NCBI GenBank assembly: GCA_020631395.1
Contig: JAHDHI010000048.1
Location: 1 to 37,697, forward strand
DNA from: Bizionia sp.
GTDB taxonomy: Bacteria > Bacteroidota > Bacteroidia > Flavobacteriales > Flavobacteriaceae
Length of the DNA stretch: 37,697 nt
Reading direction: 5' to 3'
Part shown: piece after piece, positions 8,525-16,864 of the stretch
Layout of the letters: every line of letters starts with the position of its first letter
Numbering within the stretch: position 1 is the stretch's first letter
Translations under genes and position numbers: made by a program
The notes under the pieces: generated by a model
Database searches by the model: none
What the model saw: only the letters and a program-made list of their open reading frames with translations
What the model was told of the DNA's origin: nothing

Positions 8525-8788
8525 ATGGGTTATCCGTTACAGCGACAGCGCACGGGGAAACCAAATAAACTCGGAGTAGAGATACGTATATTGTTTTTAA
8601 TGGAAATCATTGCAGCTAAATTAAGAATAATATTTTATTTACAGGATAAATTAATTGGAAATAAAATATTTCCCCTAGGGGTTGACTACCAGTTGTTTTT
8701 TGGATAACCAACAATGATTGGTGTTTCCGCAGGGCTTACACCCTCTTGTGAAAATCAAGGCGCATTCCAATTGGAATGCGCCTTTTTT
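8525..8788 (+). ncRNA. Candidate structured RNA ending in an intrinsic terminator
   Basis: Several exact long-range complementarities are nested: GGTTATCC 8528-8535 with GGATAACC 8702-8709, GGGGAAA 8554-8560 with TTTCCCC 8669-8675, and AATATTTTATTT 8629-8640 with AAATAAAATATT 8659-8670. A large internal bubble remains between the first two helices. Smaller hairpins follow (GGTGT...ACACC near 8720-8742), then a strong terminator. No convincing gene lies on this strand to need that terminator. The layout is reminiscent of a 6S-like bubble RNA, but I cannot match it to a known family. The 60-aa frame inside it is unconvincing. A decayed insertion with terminal inverted repeats is the main alternative. 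Confidence 0.35.
8759..8788 (+). terminator. Intrinsic terminator
   Basis: A perfect 10-bp stem GGCGCATTCC / GGAATGCGCC with an AATT loop is followed by six T, then GTTTTT. It is strongest for plus-strand transcripts. It lies 44 bp beyond the stop of the minus-strand decarboxylase gene and could also end that message, although the minus-strand T-run is weaker. Confidence 0.85.
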
Positions 8789-8832
8789 GTTTTTAATACG
8801 TTTAACTTATCATTTCTAGAGTGTTTGGGGAT

Positions 8833-10266
8833 TTAATACAGGCCTTCAACCAATTTTTCACATGATTGCAATGTGTCTTTTACATCCTCTATCGTAGTTC
8901 TGGGATTGATTAGGCACATTCGCAAAACTATTTGATTTTGTAAAACCGTAGTTACCAGCAAAGCTTCTCTGGATTCAGTGATCTTTTTGGAGATTGCTTG
9001 GTTTAAAACATCTAATTCTTTTTCTGAAAATGATTTTCCTATGGGATTGTATCTGAAGTTTATGACAGCAAGCGTGGCAGGGGAAACTACTTCCCAATTT
9101 GAACTCTGTCTAAGCAAATCTTCGACGTTTTCAGCAAGATCTATGTTGTAGGCTATGGCCTTTCTAAATGCTCCCATACCAAATGTCTTTAGGGACATGT
9201 AAAACTTCAACGCTCTAAAACGTCTGGTGAGTTGGATGCCATGATCGTAAAAATTGATTTCGGAGGTATTGCCTTCTATGTCTCTCAAATATTCTGGTTT
9301 TTCACTAAAGGTTTGACTTAGCCATTTATGGTTGCGAACCAACAAACATCCCATCTCATACGGTTGGTACAACCATTTATGGGGATCTATGGTTAACGAG
9401 TCGGCTTTTTCTATGCCTTTTAACAAAGCATTTCCTTTTTTTGAAAGTATGGCTGCGCCTCCATAGGCGCCATCAATGTGAAACCATAGTTTTTCCTTTT
9501 TGCAGATTTTGGAAATTTCATTCAATGGATCCACGGTTCCTGTATTTGTGGTTCCTGCAGACGCTATGATGCAAAAAGGGGTCAAGCCTTCCAATCTATC
9601 CTTTGCGATGGCGTTTTTAAGTTTGTTGATGGCCATTTTAAACTCGATGTCTGTAGGAATGATGCGTACTTGTTCCTTCTTGAAACCCAATACGCGAATG
9701 GCCTTGATGTTTGAGGAATGAGCTTGATCCGACATGTAGATGATGGCTTTGGAAAAATCATCTCCGCAACGCAGTCTTCTCGCGGTTACCAAAGCAGTTA
9801 AGTTTGCCATGGAACCACCGCTGGTAAAGATTCCACCGCCTTTCTTTGTGGGGAATTTAAAGAGTTTCAGCAACCAATTCATCGTCACGATCTCTAATTC
9901 TGCCGCAGCGGGAGACGCAGCCCAACCTCCTGAGAATACATTGAAGCCAGTGGCAAGGGTATCGGCCATGACGCTTACGTAATTGCTTGGGCCTGGAACG
10001 AAGGAAAATGACTTTGGGTGGGAAACGATATTGCTGTTTGGGAGTACTTTGTTTATGACAAGGTCCAATACATCTTGATAATGAGTAGGTTTTTCAGGGG
10101 ATTCCATATTGAAAATAGAATCCATTTCTTCACGGGAAGCTTGAGTTACAGGCATTTTGTCACGCTCGCTTGCGAAATGTTCGACAATGCTATCTATAAC
10201 TTGATAGCCAAATGACCTCATATCTTCTTTGCTTAATTGCAACTTGTGTGATGTACTCATTTTCAA
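8833..10266 (-). CDS. PLP-dependent aromatic/acidic amino acid decarboxylase (group II)
   Basis: A group II pyridoxal decarboxylase of 477 aa, related to aromatic-L-amino-acid and glutamate decarboxylases. Visible residues are SFVPGPSNYVSVMAD near 88-102, GIFTSGGSMANL (145-156), SAGTTNTG (236-243), Asp265 in FHIDGAYGG, and Schiff-base Lys297 in DPHKWLYQP. It is a cytosolic carboxy-lyase making an amine from an amino acid. The exact substrate (tyrosine, tryptophan, DOPA, glutamate or diaminobutyrate) cannot be assigned by eye. It lies 44 bp downstream of the peptidase E gene on the same strand, so the two may share a transcript. Confidence 0.85.
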   Translation of the reverse strand: MKMSTSHKLQLSKEDMRSFGYQVIDSIVEHFASERDKMPVTQASREEMDSIFNMESPEKPTHYQDVLDLVINKVLPNSNIVSHPKSFSFVPGPSNYVSVMADTLATGFNVFSGGWAASPAAAELEIVTMNWLLKLFKFPTKKGGGIFTSGGSMANLTALVTARRLRCGDDFSKAIIYMSDQAHSSNIKAIRVLGFKKEQVRIIPTDIEFKMAINKLKNAIAKDRLEGLTPFCIIASAGTTNTGTVDPLNEISKICKKEKLWFHIDGAYGGAAILSKKGNALLKGIEKADSLTIDPHKWLYQPYEMGCLLVRNHKWLSQTFSEKPEYLRDIEGNTSEINFYDHGIQLTRRFRALKFYMSLKTFGMGAFRKAIAYNIDLAENVEDLLRQSSNWEVVSPATLAVINFRYNPIGKSFSEKELDVLNQAISKKITESREALLVTTVLQNQIVLRMCLINPRTTIEDVKDTLQSCEKLVEGLY

Positions 10267-10310
10267 TGTGTTTTTAATTTACAAAAATGTTAAATGCATT
10301 CGCTCAAAAT

Positions 10311-11018
10311 CTATTTCAATTCATTTAGATGGGTTGAAGTCCCTATTTCATAGGCTTCAGTGTTGTATTCGAAGATTCGAGCATCGGGAATTCCTTTCAA
10401 TTGGATGGAATTGTCTTTGACTTCCAGCCAACTTCCTTCTCTCAAGCCAACAACTGGTTGCGTGTTGAACTTGTGAAACTCCTTTATTCTAGTTTCTCTG
10501 GTTTCTCCCATATGCGTGCTATCTGTATCAGGATCCAAGTAATGAGGATTGATGTTGAAAGGAACAAGCCCCAAAGTCTTGAAGCTGGGAGGATATACTA
10601 TTGGCATGTCGTTGGTAGTATGCATCGTCAGTCCACAAACATTGCTTCCAGCACTTGTGCCAAGGTACGGCGTGCCATTGTTTACTGCTGTCCTCAAAGC
10701 TTCCAAGCAGTTGTTCTTGTATAGTTGGTTTACCAGGACAAAGGTGTTCCCTCCACCTACATAGATGCCTTTGGCTTGCGCGATGGCTTTTGTAGGGTTC
10801 TCGAATTCATGGATGCCTCTCACTGTCTTGTCAATGGGTTTGAATGCATTTGCTATTTTATTCGTATAGTCATCGTGAGATATGCCACTGGGTCTGGCAT
10901 AAGGAATGAAAAGTATCTCATTGGCATCCTCATAGAAACCGATTAGTTCATCTAAAAGATATTCTAAAGGTTTACCTCCATAGATGGTAGATGTACTTGC
11001 TATTATTAAATGTCTCAT
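10311..11018 (-). CDS. pepE: Peptidase E (alpha-aspartyl dipeptidase, family S51)
   Basis: A cytosolic serine peptidase that hydrolyses Asp-Xaa dipeptides. It has the class-I-glutamine-amidotransferase-like fold: IYVGGGNTF near 85-93, nucleophile elbow GTSAGSNV with Ser122, and NPHYLDPD with His159. The 235 aa match the S51 family. It starts with MRHLIIAST and is divergent from the exported-protein genes at 11223. It shares strand and a 44-bp gap with the decarboxylase downstream, a pairing that would fit peptide and amino acid catabolism. Confidence 0.9.
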   Translation of the reverse strand: MRHLIIASTSTIYGGKPLEYLLDELIGFYEDANEILFIPYARPSGISHDDYTNKIANAFKPIDKTVRGIHEFENPTKAIAQAKGIYVGGGNTFVLVNQLYKNNCLEALRTAVNNGTPYLGTSAGSNVCGLTMHTTNDMPIVYPPSFKTLGLVPFNINPHYLDPDTDSTHMGETRETRIKEFHKFNTQPVVGLREGSWLEVKDNSIQLKGIPDARIFEYNTEAYEIGTSTHLNELK

Positions 11019-11122
11019 TTGTTTGGGTTTGTTGCTTGTTCTGATAGGTATATGATAACGTCTTCATAACGAAATCATTGCGTGTTTCATTCCCGAAATG
11101 ACGAGAATAATTATAATTGTTG

Positions 11123-11153
11123 TAAATTTATGTAAACATTGGCTTTAACAAAA
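11123..11153 (-). promoter_or_regulatory. Putative Bacteroidota-type promoter for pepE
   Basis: On the minus strand TTTTG (11149-11153) is followed after 18 bases by TAAATTTA (11123-11130), a 7/8 match to the TAnnTTTG -7 element with near-consensus spacing. It lies about 105 bp before the pepE start. No experimental support; AT-richness makes chance matches possible. Confidence 0.35.
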
Positions 11154-11222
11154 TTTTAAACTTGCTTTTAATTTTAATTAAGATTTGAAAACCGTTCTTT
11201 ACATTAACTAAATACTAACTGA

Positions 11223-12017
11223 ATGAGATTCTCCTTTTTAACATATATGCTTTTGCTCTATGCGAGTCTCGCTTTTTGTCAAAGTGTGGATAGGGTGGAA
11301 GTTGCAGGAAAAATAATAGTGAGTACAGAAGACCTGGAAGGAGTGACGATCTTCAATGCCTCGTCAAACAAAGGAACGATAACGAATGCCTTGGGGGAAT
11401 TCAAGATGGAAGTCGCTTTAAACGACAAAATAGAAGTTTCAGCTTTGCAATTCATTCCATTCAAATTGACGATAACCAAAGATGTAGTGGATACTAGGAC
11501 ATTGAAGGTCTATTTGGTGGAACGAATCAACAATTTGGATGAAGTGGTCATACTACCATATGGTTTGACGGGGTTTCTGAAAACTGATACTGAAAATGTA
11601 AAGGTTATAGATGCCATTGGCTTTAGCTTTGGAAGTTTCAGCAATTTCGACATGTCGGACGATTATCACAGTGGGGTAGAAAACATAGCAATGGCTCAAT
11701 CTCCTATATACTTGGCGGATTTTGGACAAATATTGAAACTGATGATGCCATCGTTGTTTAAAAGGAAAAGCAAAGAAGAAAGAAGGGGGGGCATTGAGAC
11801 GGCAATTAAGGAATCTTCTGTTTCAGAATTGTTCGAAGGATACAAAGATGACTATTTCACAAACAATTATGGGATTCCAAAGGAAAGAGTTGGAGCATTC
11901 ATTCTTTTTTTGGAAGATGAAAACTTTGATGCCGCTCTTTTGGACAAGGGCAATGAAATGAAACTCATAGAATCTCTACAACAAAAAAGCAAGTTGTTTT
12001 TAAAACAAGACCATTGA
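11223..12017 (+). CDS. Exported protein with carboxypeptidase-regulatory-like domain (paralog 1)
   Basis: 264 aa with a signal peptide (MRFSFLTYMLLLYASLAFC, cleavage near Q20). About 80 residues of a CarboxypepD_reg-like beta-sandwich follow (VAGKIIVSTEDLEGVTIFN, NALGEFKMEV, ending in INNLDEVVI). Such domains usually precede TonB-dependent channels. Here no barrel follows; instead there is a roughly 150-residue unrecognised, partly basic region. The next gene encodes a same-length paralog and overlaps it by four bases. Function unknown; probably periplasmic. Confidence 0.7.
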   Translation: MRFSFLTYMLLLYASLAFCQSVDRVEVAGKIIVSTEDLEGVTIFNASSNKGTITNALGEFKMEVALNDKIEVSALQFIPFKLTITKDVVDTRTLKVYLVERINNLDEVVILPYGLTGFLKTDTENVKVIDAIGFSFGSFSNFDMSDDYHSGVENIAMAQSPIYLADFGQILKLMMPSLFKRKSKEERRGGIETAIKESSVSELFEGYKDDYFTNNYGIPKERVGAFILFLEDENFDAALLDKGNEMKLIESLQQKSKLFLKQDH

Positions 12018-12808
12018 AAATAACCAGAACATTGTTTTTTATTCTAATGGGAGTCAATTTGGGATATGCCCAAATGACGGAGTTGTTGGGAAGGGTAGAG
12101 GCAGATGAAAGCATAGATGGCATACACGTGATAAATAAGTCCAGAAGACAATTTGCAACGACCAATGCTTCTGGCGAATTCAAGATACAAGCAATGGCAA
12201 AAGACACCTTGGTGATCTCTTCTGTACAATATGCATTGGTATCGCTAATAGTTTCCGAGGAAGACGTTGCTCTTGAAAAACTCACGGTAAGATTGGAATC
12301 AAAAGTGAATGAATTGGATGAAGTCGTAGTTGGAAAGATCCTTACAGGCGATTTGTCTTCAGATATTTTGAATTCGGATGCAAAACCCGACATCAACTTT
12401 TACGATGTGGGCATTCCAGGTTACACGGGAAAAAAGAAGACGGCAAACGAAAAACGTTTGCAGGAGGCCTCCGATATGAACCCTACAATGGGAGGGTCTT
12501 TGGGAGGTGTAGGAATGTCTGTTTCAGCAATTGCGCTTATCAATGCGATAACGGGAAGAACAAAGAGGTTGAAGCACATCGTGAAGCTGGAACGAGATGA
12601 AGCTTTGATGTATGGTCTCAAAGCTCGGCTATCAAAAAGTTTCTTCGACGAAAATCCCATGGCAGACAATCTGAAAATGGATTTCCTCTATTTCTGTTCG
12701 GAAGATGATAACTTTATGGCAAGATGCGGGACGAGCGACTTGGAAGCAATTGAATTCATGAAGGAGAAGTATGAGCAATATCAAAAAAATAGAACATCGA
12801 AAGAATAA
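12014..12808 (+). CDS. Exported protein with carboxypeptidase-regulatory-like domain (paralog 2, TTG start)
   Basis: 264 aa, the same length and plan as the preceding protein: signal peptide (KITRTLFFILMGVNLGYAQ), the beta-sandwich domain (LLGRVEADESIDGIHVIN, NASGEFKIQ, VNELDEVVV), then an unrecognised region with glycine-rich GGSLGGVGMSVSA and a basic helix. The start is TTG at 12014, inside the stop of the upstream gene (TTGA overlap). The first in-frame ATG, at 12047, would cut the signal peptide, so TTG is preferred. Tandem duplication followed by strong divergence is likely. Function unknown. Confidence 0.7.
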   Translation: MKITRTLFFILMGVNLGYAQMTELLGRVEADESIDGIHVINKSRRQFATTNASGEFKIQAMAKDTLVISSVQYALVSLIVSEEDVALEKLTVRLESKVNELDEVVVGKILTGDLSSDILNSDAKPDINFYDVGIPGYTGKKKTANEKRLQEASDMNPTMGGSLGGVGMSVSAIALINAITGRTKRLKHIVKLERDEALMYGLKARLSKSFFDENPMADNLKMDFLYFCSEDDNFMARCGTSDLEAIEFMKEKYEQYQKNRTSKE

Positions 12809-12877
12809 TAAAAAATTGGAATGCTTTTTGAACCAAATGATTAGTTTTGAAAACGAAAAACAAGTATCATGCCTAAA

Positions 12878-13369
12878 ATGAAAAAATATCTATTTCTTCT
12901 AATTCTACCATTGTTTGCCTTTACGACTGCACACAAGTACTATGTAAGCGTAACGCAAATAGACTACGTAAAGGAAAAGCAAACGATACAAATTACCTCA
13001 AGGATCTTCATTGATGATTTTGAGCGTTTGTTGCAGGAACGCTATGACGAAACCATAATATTGAATACAGGAAAGGATGAGAAGCAAATCGATTTATACA
13101 TGGAAAGATACATGAAATCGAAACTGTTGATAAATGTGAACAATCAACCTGTGAAATTTACCTTCTTGGGCAAGGAATACGAAGATGACATCATACATTG
13201 TTATATGGAAATAGAAAATGTGGGAGAGATAAAATCCTTTGAAGTGGAGAACAAGGTACTCTTCGACATGTTCGAAGAACAGAAGAACATTGTAAGAACA
13301 TTCATAAACTCAAAACATAAAACATTCGTATTAATTCCCGAAAACGATAAAGGTTTGTTAAACTTCTAA
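12878..13369 (+). CDS. Small exported protein, DUF6702-like
   Basis: About 163 aa from the ATG at 12878 (MKKYLFLL); an in-frame ATG three codons earlier, at 12869, is also possible. A signal peptide ends near TTAHKYY. The mature part starts HKYYVSVTQIDY and is beta-rich with acidic stretches, resembling the DUF6702 proteins that often sit just upstream of M1 metallopeptidases in flavobacteria. That is the context here, with a 75-bp gap. Biochemical role unknown; perhaps a periplasmic partner of the peptidase. Confidence 0.7.
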   Translation: MKKYLFLLILPLFAFTTAHKYYVSVTQIDYVKEKQTIQITSRIFIDDFERLLQERYDETIILNTGKDEKQIDLYMERYMKSKLLINVNNQPVKFTFLGKEYEDDIIHCYMEIENVGEIKSFEVENKVLFDMFEEQKNIVRTFINSKHKTFVLIPENDKGLLNF

Positions 13370-13444
13370 TAAAAAATAACGTATAAATCCTAAAAATTGT
13401 TAATTTGACGACCTATTTATTTCAAAAAACAACAATTTTTAAAG

Positions 13445-15757
13445 ATGACTAAACTAAAGTATTATTTTCTTTCGGTTATGTTTGTCTCCATAGGAGCCAT
13501 GGCTCAACAGGGACAGGAAGAAAAAACAGAACAAAAACAAGGGCATACGAACAACAACAAGTTCAAACAGTTGTACGATGAGTTCTCTACACCAAATATG
13601 TATCGCTCTGCTTCAGGAGCGCCTGGTGCAGCTTATTATCAACAACAAGCAGACTACAAAATGGACTTGGAGCTCGACGATGTCAATGCCAAGTTATCAG
13701 GAAATGAAACCATTACTTATACAAACAATTCTCCGGATGCCTTAAAGTACCTTTGGGTACAATTGGATCAAAATATGAGAGCGAAGGATTCCAAGACACC
13801 TTTGATAGAGGGTAGCGGAATTGCACCGGCAGAAATGGCTGGTTCATTTGCAAATAGCTACATGACCGATGGTTTTGATGGCGGATTCAAGATTCAAGAA
13901 GTAAAAGATGCCAACGGCAAGCCATTGCCACATATGATCAATAGAACGATGATGCGCATAGAACTTCCCAAAGCATTGAAGACTGGTGAAAAGTTTTCTT
14001 TTTCGATCAAGTGGTGGTACAACATCAATGATCACGTAAATGGAAGAGGGCGTTCTGGATATGAGTATTTTGCAGACTCGGACAATAGAAACTACGTTAT
14101 AGCTCAATTCTATCCAAGAATGGCAGTCTACAATGATGTGGAAGGTTGGCAAAACTCTCAGTTTTGGGGACGTGACGAGTTCGCTTTGCCATTTGGAAAC
14201 TTTGAAGTAAATATTACAGTACCTGCAGATCATATTTTAGATGGAACAGGGAAATTGATGAATAGAAAGGAAGTCTTTTCAAAAGAAATGATGAAGCGTT
14301 ACGACAAGGCAAAGAAATCTTTTGACGAGCCAGTTGTAATTGTAAGTCAAAAGGAAGTTGAAAAGAAAGAAAAGACGAAATCAACGAAAAAGAAGACTTG
14401 GAAACTATACGCGGAAAATGTTCGTGACTTTGGTTTTGCAACGTCCAGAAAGTACATTTGGGACATGATGGCCGTTAAAATTGGAGGAAAAGATGTTATG
14501 GCCGTATCAATGTATCCAAAAGAAGGAAATCCATTATGGGAACAATGGTCAACAAAAGCAGTGGCGAGTACATTGAAGTCTTACTCTCGCATGACATTCG
14601 ATTACCCATACCACAAAGCCATTTCCGTACATGCCAAGCAACAAGGAATGGAGTATCCAATGATTTGTTGGAATTATGGACGTCCAGACAAAGATGGAAA
14701 TTATAGCGATAGAACCAAGTTTGGAATGATGAGTGTCATCATACACGAAGTAGGGCATAACTTCTTCCCAATGATCGTGAATAGTGACGAACGCCAATGG
14801 ACATGGATGGATGAAGGTTTGAATACGTTCGTACAATATGTGGCAGAGCAAGATTTTGGAAAATGGTACCCAGATGCATTGTCGGAAGGACAAACAGCAT
14901 ACCCATCACGTCGTGGACCAGCTGCAAAGATCGTAAACTACATGGGGGGAGATCAGGACTACATTGCTCCTATCATGACAAAAGGATTGAATACCTATCA
15001 ATTTGGTAACAATGCCTATGGAAAGCCAGCTACCGCATTGAACATTCTTCGTGAAACGGTTATGGGACCCGAGTTGTTCGACTATGCTTTTAGAGAATAT
15101 GCACAACGTTGGATGTTCAAACACCCAACACCAGAAGATTTCTTTAGAACAATGGAAGATGCTTCGGCATTCGATTTGGACTGGTACTGGAGAGGTTGGT
15201 TCTACACTACAGACTTTGTGGACATAGGAGTGAAGGAAGTAAAGAAGTTCTACGTATCGGGGGAACCGACAGAGCAAGTCAAGCAAATGGCAAAGGCCAG
15301 AGGTATGAAGTTGAGTGATTTGCCCCCATTGGTATTCATGGTGGAAGAAGGTAGTGAAGAATACAAGGAAGAGATGAAAAAAGGAACACTTTTGGAGAAC
15401 TCACCATCACTCAAAGAATATGTAATGGACAATTTTTCTGCCGAAGAAAGAGCAAAAATGAAAGAGCCCAAGTATTTCTACAATGTGACATTCGAAAAAC
15501 CAGGAGGTTTGGTAATGCCCATCATCGTTGAATATACCTATTCAGACGGAACCTCAAAGACAGAAACGTATCCTGCACAAATATGGAGACTAAATGATAG
15601 TGAGGTAAGTAAGGCAGTTGCTTCGGACAAGGAGATCGTAAGCATCAAAGTAGACCCTAAGATGGAAACTGCAGATGTGGATACATCCAACAACTCTTGG
15701 CCTAAAGAAGTAAAACAAAGTGACTTTGACAAGTTCAAGAACAAAGTGAAGAACTAA
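13445..15757 (+). CDS. M1 family zinc metallopeptidase, exported
   Basis: 770 aa with a signal peptide (MTKLKYYFLSVMFVSIGAMAQ) and a low-complexity Q/E-rich linker. An N-terminal beta-domain (residues roughly 65-250) follows. The catalytic gluzincin core has HEVGH at 434-438 and, after exactly 18 residues, Glu457 in WMDEGLN, so the HExxH-x18-E zinc site is intact. The classical aminopeptidase GxMEN exopeptidase motif is replaced by QGMEYPM near 395-401, as in many Bacteroidota M1 proteins. Expected to digest peptides in the periplasm or at the surface. A good terminator follows. Confidence 0.88.
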   Translation: MTKLKYYFLSVMFVSIGAMAQQGQEEKTEQKQGHTNNNKFKQLYDEFSTPNMYRSASGAPGAAYYQQQADYKMDLELDDVNAKLSGNETITYTNNSPDALKYLWVQLDQNMRAKDSKTPLIEGSGIAPAEMAGSFANSYMTDGFDGGFKIQEVKDANGKPLPHMINRTMMRIELPKALKTGEKFSFSIKWWYNINDHVNGRGRSGYEYFADSDNRNYVIAQFYPRMAVYNDVEGWQNSQFWGRDEFALPFGNFEVNITVPADHILDGTGKLMNRKEVFSKEMMKRYDKAKKSFDEPVVIVSQKEVEKKEKTKSTKKKTWKLYAENVRDFGFATSRKYIWDMMAVKIGGKDVMAVSMYPKEGNPLWEQWSTKAVASTLKSYSRMTFDYPYHKAISVHAKQQGMEYPMICWNYGRPDKDGNYSDRTKFGMMSVIIHEVGHNFFPMIVNSDERQWTWMDEGLNTFVQYVAEQDFGKWYPDALSEGQTAYPSRRGPAAKIVNYMGGDQDYIAPIMTKGLNTYQFGNNAYGKPATALNILRETVMGPELFDYAFREYAQRWMFKHPTPEDFFRTMEDASAFDLDWYWRGWFYTTDFVDIGVKEVKKFYVSGEPTEQVKQMAKARGMKLSDLPPLVFMVEEGSEEYKEEMKKGTLLENSPSLKEYVMDNFSAEERAKMKEPKYFYNVTFEKPGGLVMPIIVEYTYSDGTSKTETYPAQIWRLNDSEVSKAVASDKEIVSIKVDPKMETADVDTSNNSWPKEVKQSDFDKFKNKVKN

Positions 15758-15785
15758 CAAACATAGAATAGCGTTTATAAAACTA

Positions 15786-15821
15786 AACTCGGAAGACAGC
15801 AATGTCTTCCGAGTTTTTTTT
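15786..15821 (+). terminator. Intrinsic terminator after the M1 peptidase gene
   Basis: A perfect 13-bp stem AACTCGGAAGACA / TGTCTTCCGAGTT with a GCAA loop runs into eight T. On the minus strand the hairpin is followed by TTAGTTTTAT, so it may also end the AidA/PixA-family gene that converges from 15842. Confidence 0.88.
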
Positions 15822-15841
15822 ATGACTATGATTGACTATCG

Positions 15842-16354
15842 TTATCCTCTTACTTGGATCGTTGGATCCCATTGGTAGTAACCAAATAAAGTTGGATTCC
15901 CGTTTGGGTCACGTTCGTAAAGCGCAAAAACGATTCTATAGCCTTCAGTACCTGCATTGGTCACGGAAGATTGGTAGAACCAAAATTGTTGACTCCCTAT
16001 GTGTGCTGGCAAAACACTTGGTCCAGAAGGAGATACTCCATTCTTGGTGAATGTAAGACTGGAGAAAGGACCAAAGACATTGTCTCCGCTATAGCGGGTA
16101 ATGCCATAGAGCAATACCGAGTCTTCGAAGTTGTTGGAAGCTGAAACCGCAAAGAAACGAACCGTGTCTCCTACGTTTGCGCTAAATTCCAAATCTCCAG
16201 TACCACTTCCAGACATCGTATTGGAGGTAGCTACCATAAAACCATATTGATGGCCTATTCCAGTTGGGTTGTTTTGATCTTTGCTTGGGTTCGGATACGC
16301 ATTGGCAACACCAACGGCATCTATAGTTATTTGTACGTTTATTGTTTTGCTCAT
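15842..16354 (-). CDS. AidA/PixA inclusion-body family protein
   Basis: 170 aa without a signal peptide. The N-terminus INVQITIDAVGVANAYPNP, then TGIGHQYGFMVA, GTGDLEFSANVGDTVRFF, and NNFEDSVLLYGI give the characteristic pattern of the PixA (Xenorhabdus inclusion body) / AidA (Ralstonia, Burkholderia quorum-regulated) family, a beta-sandwich fold. Members are abundant soluble proteins that can form cytoplasmic inclusions; their biochemical role is unresolved. It is a lone minus-strand gene between two plus-strand units, with a long upstream gap, suggesting independent control. Confidence 0.8.
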   Translation of the reverse strand: MSKTINVQITIDAVGVANAYPNPSKDQNNPTGIGHQYGFMVATSNTMSGSGTGDLEFSANVGDTVRFFAVSASNNFEDSVLLYGITRYSGDNVFGPFSSLTFTKNGVSPSGPSVLPAHIGSQQFWFYQSSVTNAGTEGYRIVFALYERDPNGNPTLFGYYQWDPTIQVRG

Positions 16355-16864
16355 GATATATTGTTTTAATTACCTACTCGTTTTAAGGCATTTCGGTTAA
16401 CTCCCATTCAATGCATTCATAATGGACTTGTCTAGAATTCGTCATCTCATGAACTATTGAACAATGCTAAATTATTTCAAATCCAGAGAGAGTTTAAGCG
16501 CAGAATTACTGAATTGACAAATTAGGTGAATCAAGCAGTGGGTTAAGTATGAATACGTAAAAGGAAATTAAGTGGTTTAAGCAGGAAGAAGGGGAAACTA
16601 CTTGAAATGAAAATCGAGTAGGATTGATTTGAAGGGGAAGAGGCTTTTTTTCTTTTTTAATCTTAATTGATAGTATTTCAGTAGGTTGCGAAGTTTGGAG
16701 AGGGGAAGTTTGAGCTAGTGTATTGAAAGCTAGCTAGAATGAAGTGTCATGGTGAGAAATTGATATTTTTTTTATTAAAAGAATGTCATATTCAAAATAT
16801 TTTTTACTTAACATTGATTTTATTACATTAGCGTTCATTAAAAACTAATCAAACAAAATAAAAT
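16355..16864. other. 510-bp intergenic region between divergent AidA/PixA-family and pyrophosphatase genes
   Basis: No frame or RNA gene stands out. The sequence is AT-rich and unusually purine-rich on the plus strand around 16560-16740. TACATTAG, near 16830, is a 7/8 match to a -7 element, about 30 bp before the pyrophosphatase ATG, but no matching -33 element is seen. Both genes must have their promoters here. Confidence 0.4.

Noticed and set aside
8525-8707. A 60-codon plus-strand frame in the gap upstream of the arg operon.
   Set aside because: No recognisable domain, and its ends fall inside the complementary arms of the candidate RNA helix; more likely a chance frame in structured DNA.
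13844-15802. Numerous minus-strand frames opposite the M1 peptidase gene.
   Set aside because: They are antisense shadows of a well-supported gene and show no protein family features.
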